DNA of 64,000 bases from JBNIDL01 sp050108195. GTDB taxonomy: Bacteria; Pseudomonadota; Gammaproteobacteria; Enterobacterales; Enterobacteriaceae. The notes under the pieces are model-generated. The model had not been told where the DNA came from. It saw only the letters and a list, made by a program, of their open reading frames with translations, and searched no databases. Made by a program: the position numbers and the translations under genes. Of this stretch, positions 1 through 8,418 are shown one piece after another. The stretch spans positions 14,758 to 78,757 of the forward strand of contig JBNIDL010000002.1 of NCBI GenBank assembly GCA_050108195.1. Reading direction: 5' to 3'. Each line of letters opens with the position of its first letter. Position 1 is the stretch's first letter.

Positions 1-664
1 AAATGTATGATTCTATTGTATTTAAATATAATTTTATTGATTTTATAGAATCATCATTACCAGGTATTATATAATCAATATTATCTGGATTAGAATTTGT
101 GTCAACTATTGAAAAAACTATAATATTCATTTTTTTTGCTTCTTTTATAGCTATTTTTTCAAAATTTGCGTCTACTACAAATATAGCATTTGGCAAAGTA
201 TTCATCTTTTTTATTCCATCTAAATTTTTTTTTAATTTATTTAATTCTTTGTTTTTTATTAATACCTCCTTTTTTGTTAGCTTAAGAAAAGTACCATCTT
301 TTGATTGAGATTCTAATTTATTTAGATTTTTTATTGAATTTTTTATTGTTTTCCAATTTGTTAATGTTCCTCCTAACCATCTATTATTAATAAAAAATTG
401 ATTACATTTTATAGCTGTCTTTTTAATGTTATATCTAGCAGCCTTTTTTGTCCCAATAAATAAAATTCTTCCGTTACTATCGTGTATTTCTTTTATTTTT
501 TTTAATGCTTTTTTGAGATAAAAACATGTTTTTTCTAAATTTATTATATGTATTTCATTTTTTTTGCCGAATATAAAAGGTTTCATCTTTGGATTCCAAA
601 ATTTTGTTTTATGCCCAAAGTGTACGCCAGATTTAATCATTTTTTCTATAGAAGGTATATTCAT
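1..664 (-). CDS. rpsB: 30S ribosomal protein S2 (3' end cut by window edge)
   Basis: Structural protein of the small ribosomal subunit that sits near the S1 site at the head-body junction. Reading leftward from ATG 664-662, 221 residues are open to the window edge, against about 241 for the family, so only the C-terminal tail is missing. Family signatures are visible: GVHFGHKTKFWNPKM near the N-terminus, RWLGGTLTNW around residue 90 and VVDANFE later. The start is supported by an AAGGA Shine-Dalgarno sequence 9 bases upstream. It is divergent from map, as in E. coli; tsf, the usual next gene, would lie outside the window. Confidence 0.95.
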   Translation of the reverse strand, partial: MNIPSIEKMIKSGVHFGHKTKFWNPKMKPFIFGKKNEIHIINLEKTCFYLKKALKKIKEIHDSNGRILFIGTKKAARYNIKKTAIKCNQFFINNRWLGGTLTNWKTIKNSIKNLNKLESQSKDGTFLKLTKKEVLIKNKELNKLKKNLDGIKKMNTLPNAIFVVDANFEKIAIKEAKKMNIIVFSIVDTNSNPDNIDYIIPGNDDSIKSIKLYLNTIESYI

Positions 665-785
665 TTTTCTAATTCCTTATTAATTAAATTTGTTTTTTTC
701 ATTATAATAAAAATCTTTACGTTGATTAATCATGAATATATACTTAATTGTTAATAAAGTTAATATTTAATTATCTTTTTTTTTG

Positions 786-791
786 TATAAT
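786..791 (+). promoter_or_regulatory. possible -10 box for map-dapD
   Basis: A perfect TATAAT lies 20 bases before the map start codon, in the 147-base gap between the divergent rpsB and map genes. I see no convincing -35 hexamer at 16-18 bases. In DNA this A+T-rich such boxes arise by chance, so this is only a candidate. Confidence 0.3.
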
Positions 792-811
792 TAAAGAAAA
801 TAAAAAACAAT

Positions 812-1609
812 ATGAATATTAAAATAAAAACAAAAAATGAAATAAAAATAATAAAAAAAGTTGGAAAAATATCTGCTAAAGTTTTAGAAAAGGTAGAAAA
901 GTATGTTAAACCAGGAATAAGTACTGGAGAAATTAATGAAATTTGTCATAAATATATAACAAAAAAGAAAAAAGCCAGATCTGCGTCTTTAGGATATAAA
1001 GGATTTCCAAAATCTATATGTACTTCAATAAATAACGTTGTCTGTCATGGAATACCAAAAAAAAATGAAATAATAAAAAATGGAGATATAATTAATATAG
1101 ATATAGCTGTAGAAAAATATGGATTTTACAGTGATACATCAAAAATGTTTATAATTGGAGAAGACTCAAATAATATTAGAAAAAAATTATGTAGAATAGC
1201 GCAAGAAAGCTTATATTTAGCTATATATTCTATAAAACCAGGATTAAGATTAAAAAATATTGGTAAGATTATACAAAAATTTGTAGAAAAAAATAACTTT
1301 TCAGTTGTTAAAGAATATTGCGGACACGGAATAGGAAAAAAATTACATGAAGATCCTTTAGTTTTTCATTACGAAACATACGACAACGGAATCGTACTAA
1401 AACCTGGCATGGTATTTACAATAGAACCTATGATAAATGAAGGAAAGTGTAATGTTTATCTAGATAAAGATAATTGGACTGTAAAAACAGTAGATAAAAG
1501 TTTATCTGCGCAATATGAACATACTGTATTGGTAACAAAATATGGATGTGAAGTAATTACAATAAGAAAAGAAGAAACTATACCTTCAAAAATATACCAT
1601 AAAATTTAA
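812..1609 (+). CDS. map: methionine aminopeptidase, type I
   Basis: Cytosolic metalloprotease that removes the initiator methionine from nascent proteins. It is 265 residues, against 264 in E. coli. All five metal ligands can be placed: Asp97 (in NIDIAV), Asp108 (in YSDTSKMF), His172 (in CGHGIGKK), Glu205 (in FTIEPM) and Glu236 (in QYEHT). His79 in VVCHGIP, the substrate-side histidine, is also kept. There is no obvious Shine-Dalgarno sequence. The gene is followed after one base by dapD, so the two are probably one transcript. In E. coli glnD lies between them; it is absent here. Confidence 0.97.
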   Translation: MNIKIKTKNEIKIIKKVGKISAKVLEKVEKYVKPGISTGEINEICHKYITKKKKARSASLGYKGFPKSICTSINNVVCHGIPKKNEIIKNGDIINIDIAVEKYGFYSDTSKMFIIGEDSNNIRKKLCRIAQESLYLAIYSIKPGLRLKNIGKIIQKFVEKNNFSVVKEYCGHGIGKKLHEDPLVFHYETYDNGIVLKPGMVFTIEPMINEGKCNVYLDKDNWTVKTVDKSLSAQYEHTVLVTKYGCEVITIRKEETIPSKIYHKI

Positions 1610-1610
1610 A

Positions 1611-2459
1611 ATGAACACAAAAAATAAAATAGATAAATTAAAAAAAATTTCAAACTTTTTACATAAAGACATCAATAAAATAAACAAATTTTTTCCTAAT
1701 ATTAAAGACATTTTAAAAATATTTTTAAAATTATTACAATTAGGAAAAATAAGAGTATCAGAAAAAATAAACAAGAAATGGAAAACTAATAAATGGATAA
1801 TAAAATGCATATTGTTGTGTATGAAAATTTTTAAAACTAAATCAATATCATTAAACAAAATGCATTTTTTTGATAAACTATACATTAACAAAAAAAAAGA
1901 AGAAATAAAAAATTTAAAAAAGAAAAATATTAGAATTGCTCCTTTAGCAATAATTAGAAAGGGAGTTCACATATCAAAAAATTCTGTAATCATGCCGTCT
2001 TATATAAATATTGGCGCTTTCATAGACGAAGGCACTATGATTGACACTTGGTCTACAATAGGTTCTTGTGCTCAAATTGGTAAAAAAGTACATATTTCTG
2101 GTGGGGTTGGAATTGGAGGTATATTAGAACCTATTCAAAAAAATCCTACTATTATAGAAGATTATTGTTTTATAGGTGCAAGATCTGAAATCGCAGAAGG
2201 AGTAATTATAGAAAAAGGTTCAGTAATATCAATGGGAGTCTTCATAAGTAAAAGTACAAAAATATATGACAGAAATGAAAAAAGAATATATTACGGAAAA
2301 GTTCCAAAAAATTCAGTAGTTGTTCCTGGAAGTTTACCTTCAAATGATAAAAATTATAATTTAAACTGTGCTGTAATAGTAAAAAAAGTGGATAATGAAA
2401 CTAAGAAAAAAATTATTATAAATAATTTACTAAGAGAAAAAACAGTTGATGTTATTTAA
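1611..2459 (+). CDS. dapD: 2,3,4,5-tetrahydropyridine-2,6-dicarboxylate N-succinyltransferase
   Basis: Transfers succinyl from succinyl-CoA to tetrahydrodipicolinate in the diaminopimelate/lysine pathway, feeding peptidoglycan and lysine. It is 282 residues (E. coli 274). The N-terminal third is helical and divergent. From about residue 105 the left-handed beta-helix hexapeptide pattern is clear (NIGAFIDEGTMIDTWSTIGS, then HISGGVGIGGILEP and FIGARSEIAEGVIIEKGS), followed by the conserved tail YYGKVPKNSVVVPGSLPS. The start codon lies one base after the map stop. Its TAA stop shares the tetranucleotide TTAA with the stop of the convergent thyA. Confidence 0.95.
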   Translation: MNTKNKIDKLKKISNFLHKDINKINKFFPNIKDILKIFLKLLQLGKIRVSEKINKKWKTNKWIIKCILLCMKIFKTKSISLNKMHFFDKLYINKKKEEIKNLKKKNIRIAPLAIIRKGVHISKNSVIMPSYINIGAFIDEGTMIDTWSTIGSCAQIGKKVHISGGVGIGGILEPIQKNPTIIEDYCFIGARSEIAEGVIIEKGSVISMGVFISKSTKIYDRNEKRIYYGKVPKNSVVVPGSLPSNDKNYNLNCAVIVKKVDNETKKKIIINNLLREKTVDVI

Positions 2460-3250
2460 ACAGCTATTTCAGCTTTAATTTTAGGATAAAAGTTATATCC
2501 TATTAATTTAAAATCGTTTATTTTATATTTAAATAACGATTTAGGTTTTCTTATTATTTTTAATTTGGGAAGTTTTTTTGGAGTTCTTTTTATTTGAATT
2601 TTAGAATATTCTAAATGATTAAAATAAATATGAACATCACCTCCAGTCCAAATAAACTCTCCTACTTCTAAATTACATTGCTGTGATATCATATGCATTA
2701 ATATAGAATAACTAGCTATATTATATGGTAATCCTAAAAATACATCACACGATCTTTGATATAATTGACAATTTAATTTTTTATCAGCTACATAAAATTG
2801 AAATAAAACATGACAAGGTGGTAATGACATAAGTTTTATCTCTCCTACATTCCATGAAGAAACCAATATTCTTCTTGAATAAGGATTATTTTTTAATTCT
2901 TTTAATACAAATGATAACTGATCTATTTTTTCGCCATTTTTTGACTCCCATTTTCTCCACTGTTTCCCATATATAGGACCTAAATCTCCATTTTTGTCAG
3001 CCCAATTGTTCCATATGTTTACATTATTTTTTAACAAACTTTTTATATTTGTTTCACCATTTAAAAACCAAAGAAGTTCATATATAATATTAGAAATATT
3101 GCAATATTTTGTAGTTACTAAAGGGAAACCATCTTTTAAGTTAAATCTCATCTGGTGACCAAATATAGAAGTTGTTCCAATACCTGTTCGGTCTTTTCTA
3201 TTTATTCCAAATTTGTGTATTTTTTTTATTAAGTTTAAGTATTGATTCAT
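2456..3250 (-). CDS. thyA: thymidylate synthase
   Basis: Methylates dUMP to dTMP using methylene-tetrahydrofolate. At 264 residues it matches the E. coli length. The catalytic cysteine is Cys146 in SLPPCHVLFQFYV. The phosphate-binding RSCDVFLGLPYNIASY and the folate/dUMP-contact GDVHIYFNH segments are intact, as is the N-terminal KDRTGIGT. The gene is convergent with dapD and overlaps it by four bases. In E. coli thyA and ygdQ are also close together, which supports assigning the next gene as ygdQ. Confidence 0.97.
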   Translation of the reverse strand: MNQYLNLIKKIHKFGINRKDRTGIGTTSIFGHQMRFNLKDGFPLVTTKYCNISNIIYELLWFLNGETNIKSLLKNNVNIWNNWADKNGDLGPIYGKQWRKWESKNGEKIDQLSFVLKELKNNPYSRRILVSSWNVGEIKLMSLPPCHVLFQFYVADKKLNCQLYQRSCDVFLGLPYNIASYSILMHMISQQCNLEVGEFIWTGGDVHIYFNHLEYSKIQIKRTPKKLPKLKIIRKPKSLFKYKINDFKLIGYNFYPKIKAEIAV

Positions 3251-3336
3251 TTTTATATTTTAATTTATTTAACTAATATATATAAACTAAAAAAATAAAT
3301 AAGATTTTTATAAAAAATAAAAAAATATTAAAATAA

Positions 3337-4026
3337 ATGCTGCTAAAAAATATAAATTATTTTTTTTCTTTTTTTACTATTTTGGTTTCAAATATTTTTC
3401 TAGATATAGATAATATAATTATAATATCTATTATATTATTAAAAGTTTCTAGAAAAAAAAAAAGAAAAATAATAGTATTAGGTATACTGATAACAGCTAT
3501 AGTAAAAATTATAATTTTTATTCTAATAGTAATAATAAAAAATATAAATGTTCCTATATTTAAATTAAAAAATAATATTTTTTATTTTAATGATATAGTA
3601 CTTTTCTTTTTCGGAATTTTTATAATAATAAATACAACGAAAGAAATATTTCATTTAAATTTAAATATAAAATATAAAGAAAAGTCATTTAATAAAATAC
3701 TAACTAAAATAATCTTTACTGATATTATTTTAGGCATGGATTCTATTATTACAATAATTACATTAACTTCCAGTATTATTGTAATTTTGTTATCAATATT
3801 GTTTTCTACTTTTATAATGTTATTATTTTTAAACTTAATTACTAAAAATATATTAAATGATAAAATAGCTAAAATATTGATTTTTTTGTTTTTAATATTT
3901 GTAGGAATTTCTTTATTAGTTGAAAGTATATTCAAAGTATCCTTAAAAAAATATATACATATATATGTATATATGTCTATGTTAATAGTAATAATAAAAA
4001 AATTAACTATCAGATGGCTTTACTAA
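3337..4026 (+). CDS. ygdQ: TerC/YgdQ-family integral membrane protein
   Basis: Inner-membrane protein of 229 residues (E. coli YgdQ about 237). It has about seven hydrophobic segments and the paired acidic motifs of the TerC family: LDIDNIIIIS in the first helix region and TDIILGMDSIIT near residue 130. The tail contains FLIFVGISLLVES, which aligns well with YgdQ. TerC relatives are linked to manganese or other metal export, but the substrate of this branch is not established. Its position next to thyA matches the E. coli neighbourhood. The last 24 bases overlap the 3' end of the convergent lysS. Confidence 0.75.
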   Translation: MLLKNINYFFSFFTILVSNIFLDIDNIIIISIILLKVSRKKKRKIIVLGILITAIVKIIIFILIVIIKNINVPIFKLKNNIFYFNDIVLFFFGIFIIINTTKEIFHLNLNIKYKEKSFNKILTKIIFTDIILGMDSIITIITLTSSIIVILLSILFSTFIMLLFLNLITKNILNDKIAKILIFLFLIFVGISLLVESIFKVSLKKYIHIYVYMSMLIVIIKKLTIRWLY

Positions 4027-5478
4027 AGGAAACAAAATAACGTCTTTTATACTCTCACTATTAGTTAGTAACATTAATAATCTATCTATACCTATACCAA
4101 ATCCTCCTGTAGGGGGTAACCCGTATTCTAAAGCCTTAATATATTCTTTATCAAATGAAGAATTAACATTTTCATTATTTTGTTTTAAAAATCTTTCTTT
4201 TTGTTCTTTTGGATCATTTAATTCAGAAAATCCATTACATATTTCCATACCTCCAATGAATAATTCAAATCTATCTGCTACAAATTTATTATAATTGTTT
4301 CTCTTAGCTAAAGGAGATACATCTATAGGATAAGATGTTACAAATGTTGGTTTAATAAGTTTAGATTCTACTATTTCTTCAAAAATTTTATATTGAATTT
4401 TACCTATACTCCAATTATCGTTTATATCTAAATTTAATTTTTTAGAAATTTTTTTTATGTTCTTAATATTATTTATTTCATCTTCAGAGTCTAAAAAACA
4501 ATATTTACATATTAGTTGTTGCATTGTACATATTTTAAAATCTTTTTTTAAATTTATTAGTTTTCCATCATATAAAATATAATTTTTTTTTATTATTTTT
4601 TTTATCATCATATTAAAAAGTTTCTTTACAAACTTCATTATATCTAAATAATCAGAATAAGCTATATAGACTTCCATCATTGTAAATTCTGGATTATGGA
4701 ATTTAGATATACCTTCATTTCTAAAACTTTTGCTAATCTCAAATATCTTTTCCAACCCACCTATTATCAATTTTTTTAAATAAAGTTCAGGAGCTATTCT
4801 TAGATATATATCTATATTTAAAGAATTATGATATGTAACAAATGGTTTTGCTATTGCTCCTCCTGGGACATTTTGCAATATTGGAGTTTCTACTTCAATA
4901 AAGCCTAATTTTTCCATATAAATTCTTATATTTGAAATTATTTTAGATCTTAATATAAACTTTTTCTTTGATTTATTATTTATTAATAAATCAAGATATC
5001 TTCTTCTATAAGATATATTTACATTTTTTAATTTTTTAGGTATAGGTTTTATAGACTTTGTGATTATTACATTTTTATAACTTTTTATTGATATTTCTCC
5101 AGTATTTGTTTTGAATAAAATTCCAAAACATCCAACTATATCTCCTATATCCCATATCTTACAATATTCTCTATATTCTTTTATATTAAATTTGTCTTTA
5201 GAAATATAAATTTGTATATTTCCGTCACAATCATTTATAGTTATGAAACAAGAATTTTTCATAATTCTTCTAGAAATTATTCTGCCACTTATGCTTGCTT
5301 TTATTTTTAGTTTTTTTAGTTCTTTTTTAGTTTTGTATTTATATTTATTTAATAATTTCTTAGAAGTAGTTTTTCTTTTAAAATTTAAAGAAAATATATT
5401 TTTCTCTACACGCAATAAATTCAATTTTTTCTTTCTTAACAAATATTCATCGCTGTAATTAATATTCTTTTTATTCAT
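4003..5478 (-). CDS. lysS: lysyl-tRNA synthetase, class II
   Basis: Charges tRNA-Lys. It is 491 residues (E. coli 505). An N-terminal OB-fold anticodon-binding domain (about residues 50-145) precedes the class II core. Motif 2 is FRNEGISKFHNPEFTMMEVY and motif 3 is GFGIGIDRLLMLLTNSES, both intact, as is YLRIAPELYLKKLIIGG. The start ATG overlaps the prfB stop as ATGA, the same prfB-lysS pairing as in E. coli, implying translational coupling. Its 3' end overlaps ygdQ on the opposite strand by 24 bases. Confidence 0.97.
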   Translation of the reverse strand: MNKKNINYSDEYLLRKKKLNLLRVEKNIFSLNFKRKTTSKKLLNKYKYKTKKELKKLKIKASISGRIISRRIMKNSCFITINDCDGNIQIYISKDKFNIKEYREYCKIWDIGDIVGCFGILFKTNTGEISIKSYKNVIITKSIKPIPKKLKNVNISYRRRYLDLLINNKSKKKFILRSKIISNIRIYMEKLGFIEVETPILQNVPGGAIAKPFVTYHNSLNIDIYLRIAPELYLKKLIIGGLEKIFEISKSFRNEGISKFHNPEFTMMEVYIAYSDYLDIMKFVKKLFNMMIKKIIKKNYILYDGKLINLKKDFKICTMQQLICKYCFLDSEDEINNIKNIKKISKKLNLDINDNWSIGKIQYKIFEEIVESKLIKPTFVTSYPIDVSPLAKRNNYNKFVADRFELFIGGMEICNGFSELNDPKEQKERFLKQNNENVNSSFDKEYIKALEYGLPPTGGFGIGIDRLLMLLTNSESIKDVILFPLVKPSDS

Positions 5479-6573
5479 GTTCTTTTTTTATTTTTTAAAT
5501 AATTAAATATAAATATGTCTATTTTTCCTTCTATTAAAATTTTTTTTATATTTCTATACTCAAATTTTGTTCTGTTATCTATAATTCTAGAATCATCTAA
5601 TATATAGGAACGAATTTGATTACCCCATTTTATCTTAGGTTTATTTTTTTCATTTTTATTTTTTATTAAATTATTTTTTTTATTTCTAAATAAGTCTATT
5701 TTATTTATTAAAGATTTCATAGCTTTTTTTCTGTTTTTATGTTGTGATCTTTCGTCTTGACAATGAGATACTAAACCAGTTGGTAAGTGTTTAATTCTAA
5801 CTGCTGATTCTGTAGTATTTACATGTTGCCCTCCAGAACCTTTAGATTTGTACACATCTATCTTAATATCTTTAGGTAACACTTTTATTGATTCATTATT
5901 TAAATTTTTAGGATATACAAAAACTGAACTAAAAGATGTATGTCTTTTATTTTCAAGATTTAAAGGATTTTTTCTAATTAATCTATGCACTCCAGATTCT
6001 GATTTCAAAAAACCATATGAATATTTTCCAATTATTTCTATTAATACGTCTTTTATTTTATTTCTGTCTGTTCTATCTTTTTTTAATACTTTGTATTTAA
6101 ATTTTTTTCTTTTTATCCATTTTATATACATATTAAACAAAATATTAGCCCAATTTTGAGATTCTTTCCCTCCAGAACCTGGCTTAATTCTTAAATAGCA
6201 ATTTAAAATATCTATTTTTTTGTTAAAAATTAAAATCAATTCCAAATTTTTTATATCATTTTTTACAATACATAATTCTTTATGTATATAATTAAGAGAA
6301 TGTGTATCTTTTAATATATCGTTACAATCTAAGAAAAATTTTATATCTTTTATATTGTTTTTTATTTTATTAATTAAATCTATTTTTTTTTTCAAATTTA
6401 AAAATTTCTTATTTAAATTGTAAGAGTTTTTTTTATTGTAATTTTCAGTTATACATTTATTTAATTTTTTTTCTTTAATTATTTTTTCTTTTAAGTCAAA
6501 AATTTTCGTAAATTAATGAAAATTTACTTTTTAACTTTTTGAGTTTATTTATTAATTTTTTCGCTTTTATCAT
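5475..6573 (-). CDS. prfB: peptide chain release factor 2 (programmed +1 frameshift)
   Basis: Terminates translation at UGA and UAA. The gene is split over two frames. ATG 6573-6571 opens a 25-codon reading frame ending in UGA at 6498-6496. A +1 shift there (read as Asp, GAC 6497-6495) joins a frame open to TGA 5477-5475. The fused protein is 365 residues, the E. coli length, and the in-frame UGA is at codon 26, as in E. coli. The GGQ peptidyl-hydrolysis motif is present (SGSGGQHVNTTES, about residues 247-249). The stop-recognition tripeptide, Ser-Pro-Phe in the family, reads Asn-Pro-Leu (RKNPLNLENKRHTSF, about 202-204). If only the second frame were used from its first ATG at 6395, a protein lacking about 59 residues would result. 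The gene lies between rpiA and lysS. Confidence 0.93.
6495..6501 (-). promoter_or_regulatory. RF2 programmed +1 frameshift site
   Basis: On the minus strand the bases read TTT TGA C. The peptidyl tRNA-Phe can re-pair perfectly on the overlapping UUU after a one-base slip, and the UGAC context is the poor-termination context used in E. coli prfB. Unlike E. coli (CUU UGA C preceded by AGGGGG), the slippery codon is UUU and the preceding bases (TTAATTTACGAAAAT) contain no Shine-Dalgarno-like stimulator. The autoregulatory logic is known for E. coli: low RF2 gives pausing at UGA and then frameshifting. Confidence 0.85.
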
Positions 6574-6602
6574 AACTTAAGTATACTTTTAATAATTTTT
6601 AA

Positions 6603-7268
6603 TTATTGAATTACTTTTATTCCATTTTTCACACCAACTAAAACAATATCAGCAGTCCTTTTTGCGAATATTCCTACCGTTACTACTCCTGGTATATTAT
6701 TTATAGTTTCTTCAAAAAAAATAGCATCTATAATCATAAAATTATAAACATCTATTATTATATTACCATTTTCAGTTATTGTATTTGGCCTCTGTTTAGG
6801 AATACCACCTAATTGTTTAAGTTTATTAAAAATTAAAGATTTAGCCATAGGTATTATTTCTATAGGTAAAGGAAATTTACCCAAAACTTTTACTAGCTTG
6901 CTATAATCTACTATACAAATAAATAAATCTGATATAGATGCTATTATCTTTTCATTCGTTAAAGCAGCACCTCCACCTTTTATCATTTGCATTTTATAAT
7001 TTATTTCGTCTGCACTGTCTATATATAGATCTATTTTATTTATTTTATTTATATCTAATATTGGTAATCCTATTTTTTTTAGCTTAATAGTAGAATCCAA
7101 TGAACTTGACACTACGCCTTTTATTTTATTTTTTATTTTTTTTAAGGCATTTATAAAATACAATATAGTACTTCCTGTACCGACACCTATTACTGACCCA
7201 GGTCTCACATAATTGATAGCTCTTAAACCTACTTTTTTCTTTATTACATCTTTTTCTATTTTTTTCAT
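6603..7268 (-). CDS. rpiA: ribose-5-phosphate isomerase A
   Basis: Interconverts ribose-5-phosphate and ribulose-5-phosphate in the non-oxidative pentose phosphate pathway, supplying nucleotide precursors. It is 221 residues (E. coli 219). Signatures are GVGTGSTILYFINAL (phosphate loop), DLYIDSADEIN with the catalytic acid, MIKGGGAALTNEKI, and the tail GVVTVGIFAKRTADIVLVG. It sits 29 bases upstream of the true prfB start and 49 bases downstream of fbaA, in an apparent leftward transcription unit pgk-fbaA-rpiA-prfB-lysS. In E. coli these genes are in the same order and orientation but spread out. Confidence 0.96.
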   Translation of the reverse strand: MKKIEKDVIKKKVGLRAINYVRPGSVIGVGTGSTILYFINALKKIKNKIKGVVSSSLDSTIKLKKIGLPILDINKINKIDLYIDSADEINYKMQMIKGGGAALTNEKIIASISDLFICIVDYSKLVKVLGKFPLPIEIIPMAKSLIFNKLKQLGGIPKQRPNTITENGNIIIDVYNFMIIDAIFFEETINNIPGVVTVGIFAKRTADIVLVGVKNGIKVIQ

Positions 7269-7317
7269 TGTGTTTATATAAAGATTTTAATAAGAAAGAA
7301 TTTAATAAGAACTTTTT

Positions 7318-8385
7318 TTAAATTTTATTAATTGAATTTGTTATCTTAAATATCTTTTTCAAATATTTTATCATATATATCTGACCAGATCTTATCCACA
7401 TTTTTGGATCGTAGTATCTTTTATTTGGTTTTTCTTTTCCTTCAGGATTTCCTATTTGAGATTTTAAGTAATTTTTATATTTATTATAGTATTTTAAAAC
7501 ACCATAATGCATAGCCCATTGTGTATCTGTATCTATGTTAATTTTTACAACTCCATATTTAATTGACTTTTTTATATCTTCTTTTTTGGATCCAGAGCCA
7601 CCATGAAAAACTAAATTCAATGAATTTTTAGGTAAATTAAATTTTTTTGATATATATTCTTGAGATTTCTTTAAAATTTTTGGAATTAGTTTTACATTGC
7701 CTGGTTTATAGACTCCGTGAACATTTCCGAAAGAAGCAGCTATTGTAAAATTATCATCTAAATTTATTAATTTTTCATAAGCGTAAGCTACATCTTCAGG
7801 TTTTGTATATAAAAAAGAATTATTTAAATTTGTATTATCTACTCCATCTTCTTCTCCTCCTGTACAACCCAATTCTATTTCTAAAGTAATTGTAAATTTT
7901 TTCATTTTTAATAAATAATTAGAACTAATTTTTATATTATCTTCTAAACTTTCTTTAGATAAATCTATCATATGTGATGAAAACAAAGTTTTTCCTGTAA
8001 TAAAAAAATATTTTTTATCTTCTTCTAGTAAACTATCTAACCAATATAAAGAATTTTTAAAACAATGATCAGTATGTAGTAAAATTGGAATATCATAAAA
8101 TTTAGAAATATTATGAACATACTTAGCTCCAGATATAGCTCCTAATATAGGAGAGATCTTTTTATTTACTCCTTTACCGACCATAAATGAGGAGCCTCCT
8201 ATAGAAAACTGTATAATTATAGGAGATCTAAATTTTGAAGCAGCTTCTAATGTAGCGTTAATAGTATCTGTATTTAAACAATTAATAGCTGGTATAGCAA
8301 AAGAATTTCTTTTAGCGAAATTAAATATTTTTTTTACATCACTTCCTGTAATAACTCCAAATTTAATTTTATTATTTTTTATCAT
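7318..8385 (-). CDS. fbaA: fructose-bisphosphate aldolase, class II
   Basis: Zinc-dependent aldolase of glycolysis, cleaving fructose-1,6-bisphosphate. I place the start at ATG 8385 (355 residues; E. coli 359). An in-frame TTG at 8403 would add six residues not needed by the family alignment. Zinc-ligand regions are intact: ILLHTDHCFK, TLEIELGCTGGEEDGVDN, FGNVHGVYKPGN and LVFHGGSGS. The C-terminal PNKRYYDPKMW block is present. It lies 33 bases downstream of pgk, the classical pgk-fbaA pair. Confidence 0.96.
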   Translation of the reverse strand: MIKNNKIKFGVITGSDVKKIFNFAKRNSFAIPAINCLNTDTINATLEAASKFRSPIIIQFSIGGSSFMVGKGVNKKISPILGAISGAKYVHNISKFYDIPILLHTDHCFKNSLYWLDSLLEEDKKYFFITGKTLFSSHMIDLSKESLEDNIKISSNYLLKMKKFTITLEIELGCTGGEEDGVDNTNLNNSFLYTKPEDVAYAYEKLINLDDNFTIAASFGNVHGVYKPGNVKLIPKILKKSQEYISKKFNLPKNSLNLVFHGGSGSKKEDIKKSIKYGVVKINIDTDTQWAMHYGVLKYYNKYKNYLKSQIGNPEGKEKPNKRYYDPKMWIRSGQIYMIKYLKKIFKITNSINKI

Positions 8386-8418
8386 TTTATTTTTAAAAAT
8401 CAAATTATTAAAAAAAAA

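Noticed and set aside
548..754. 68-codon frame running across the rpsB start
   Set aside because: It is antisense to the conserved S2 N-terminus, with no homology seen.
6495..6498. prfB interpreted as a frameshifted pseudogene
   Set aside because: The stop is at codon 26 with a slippery UUU and UGAC context, the homology runs through the shift, and the fused length equals E. coli RF2; a programmed frameshift explains all of this.
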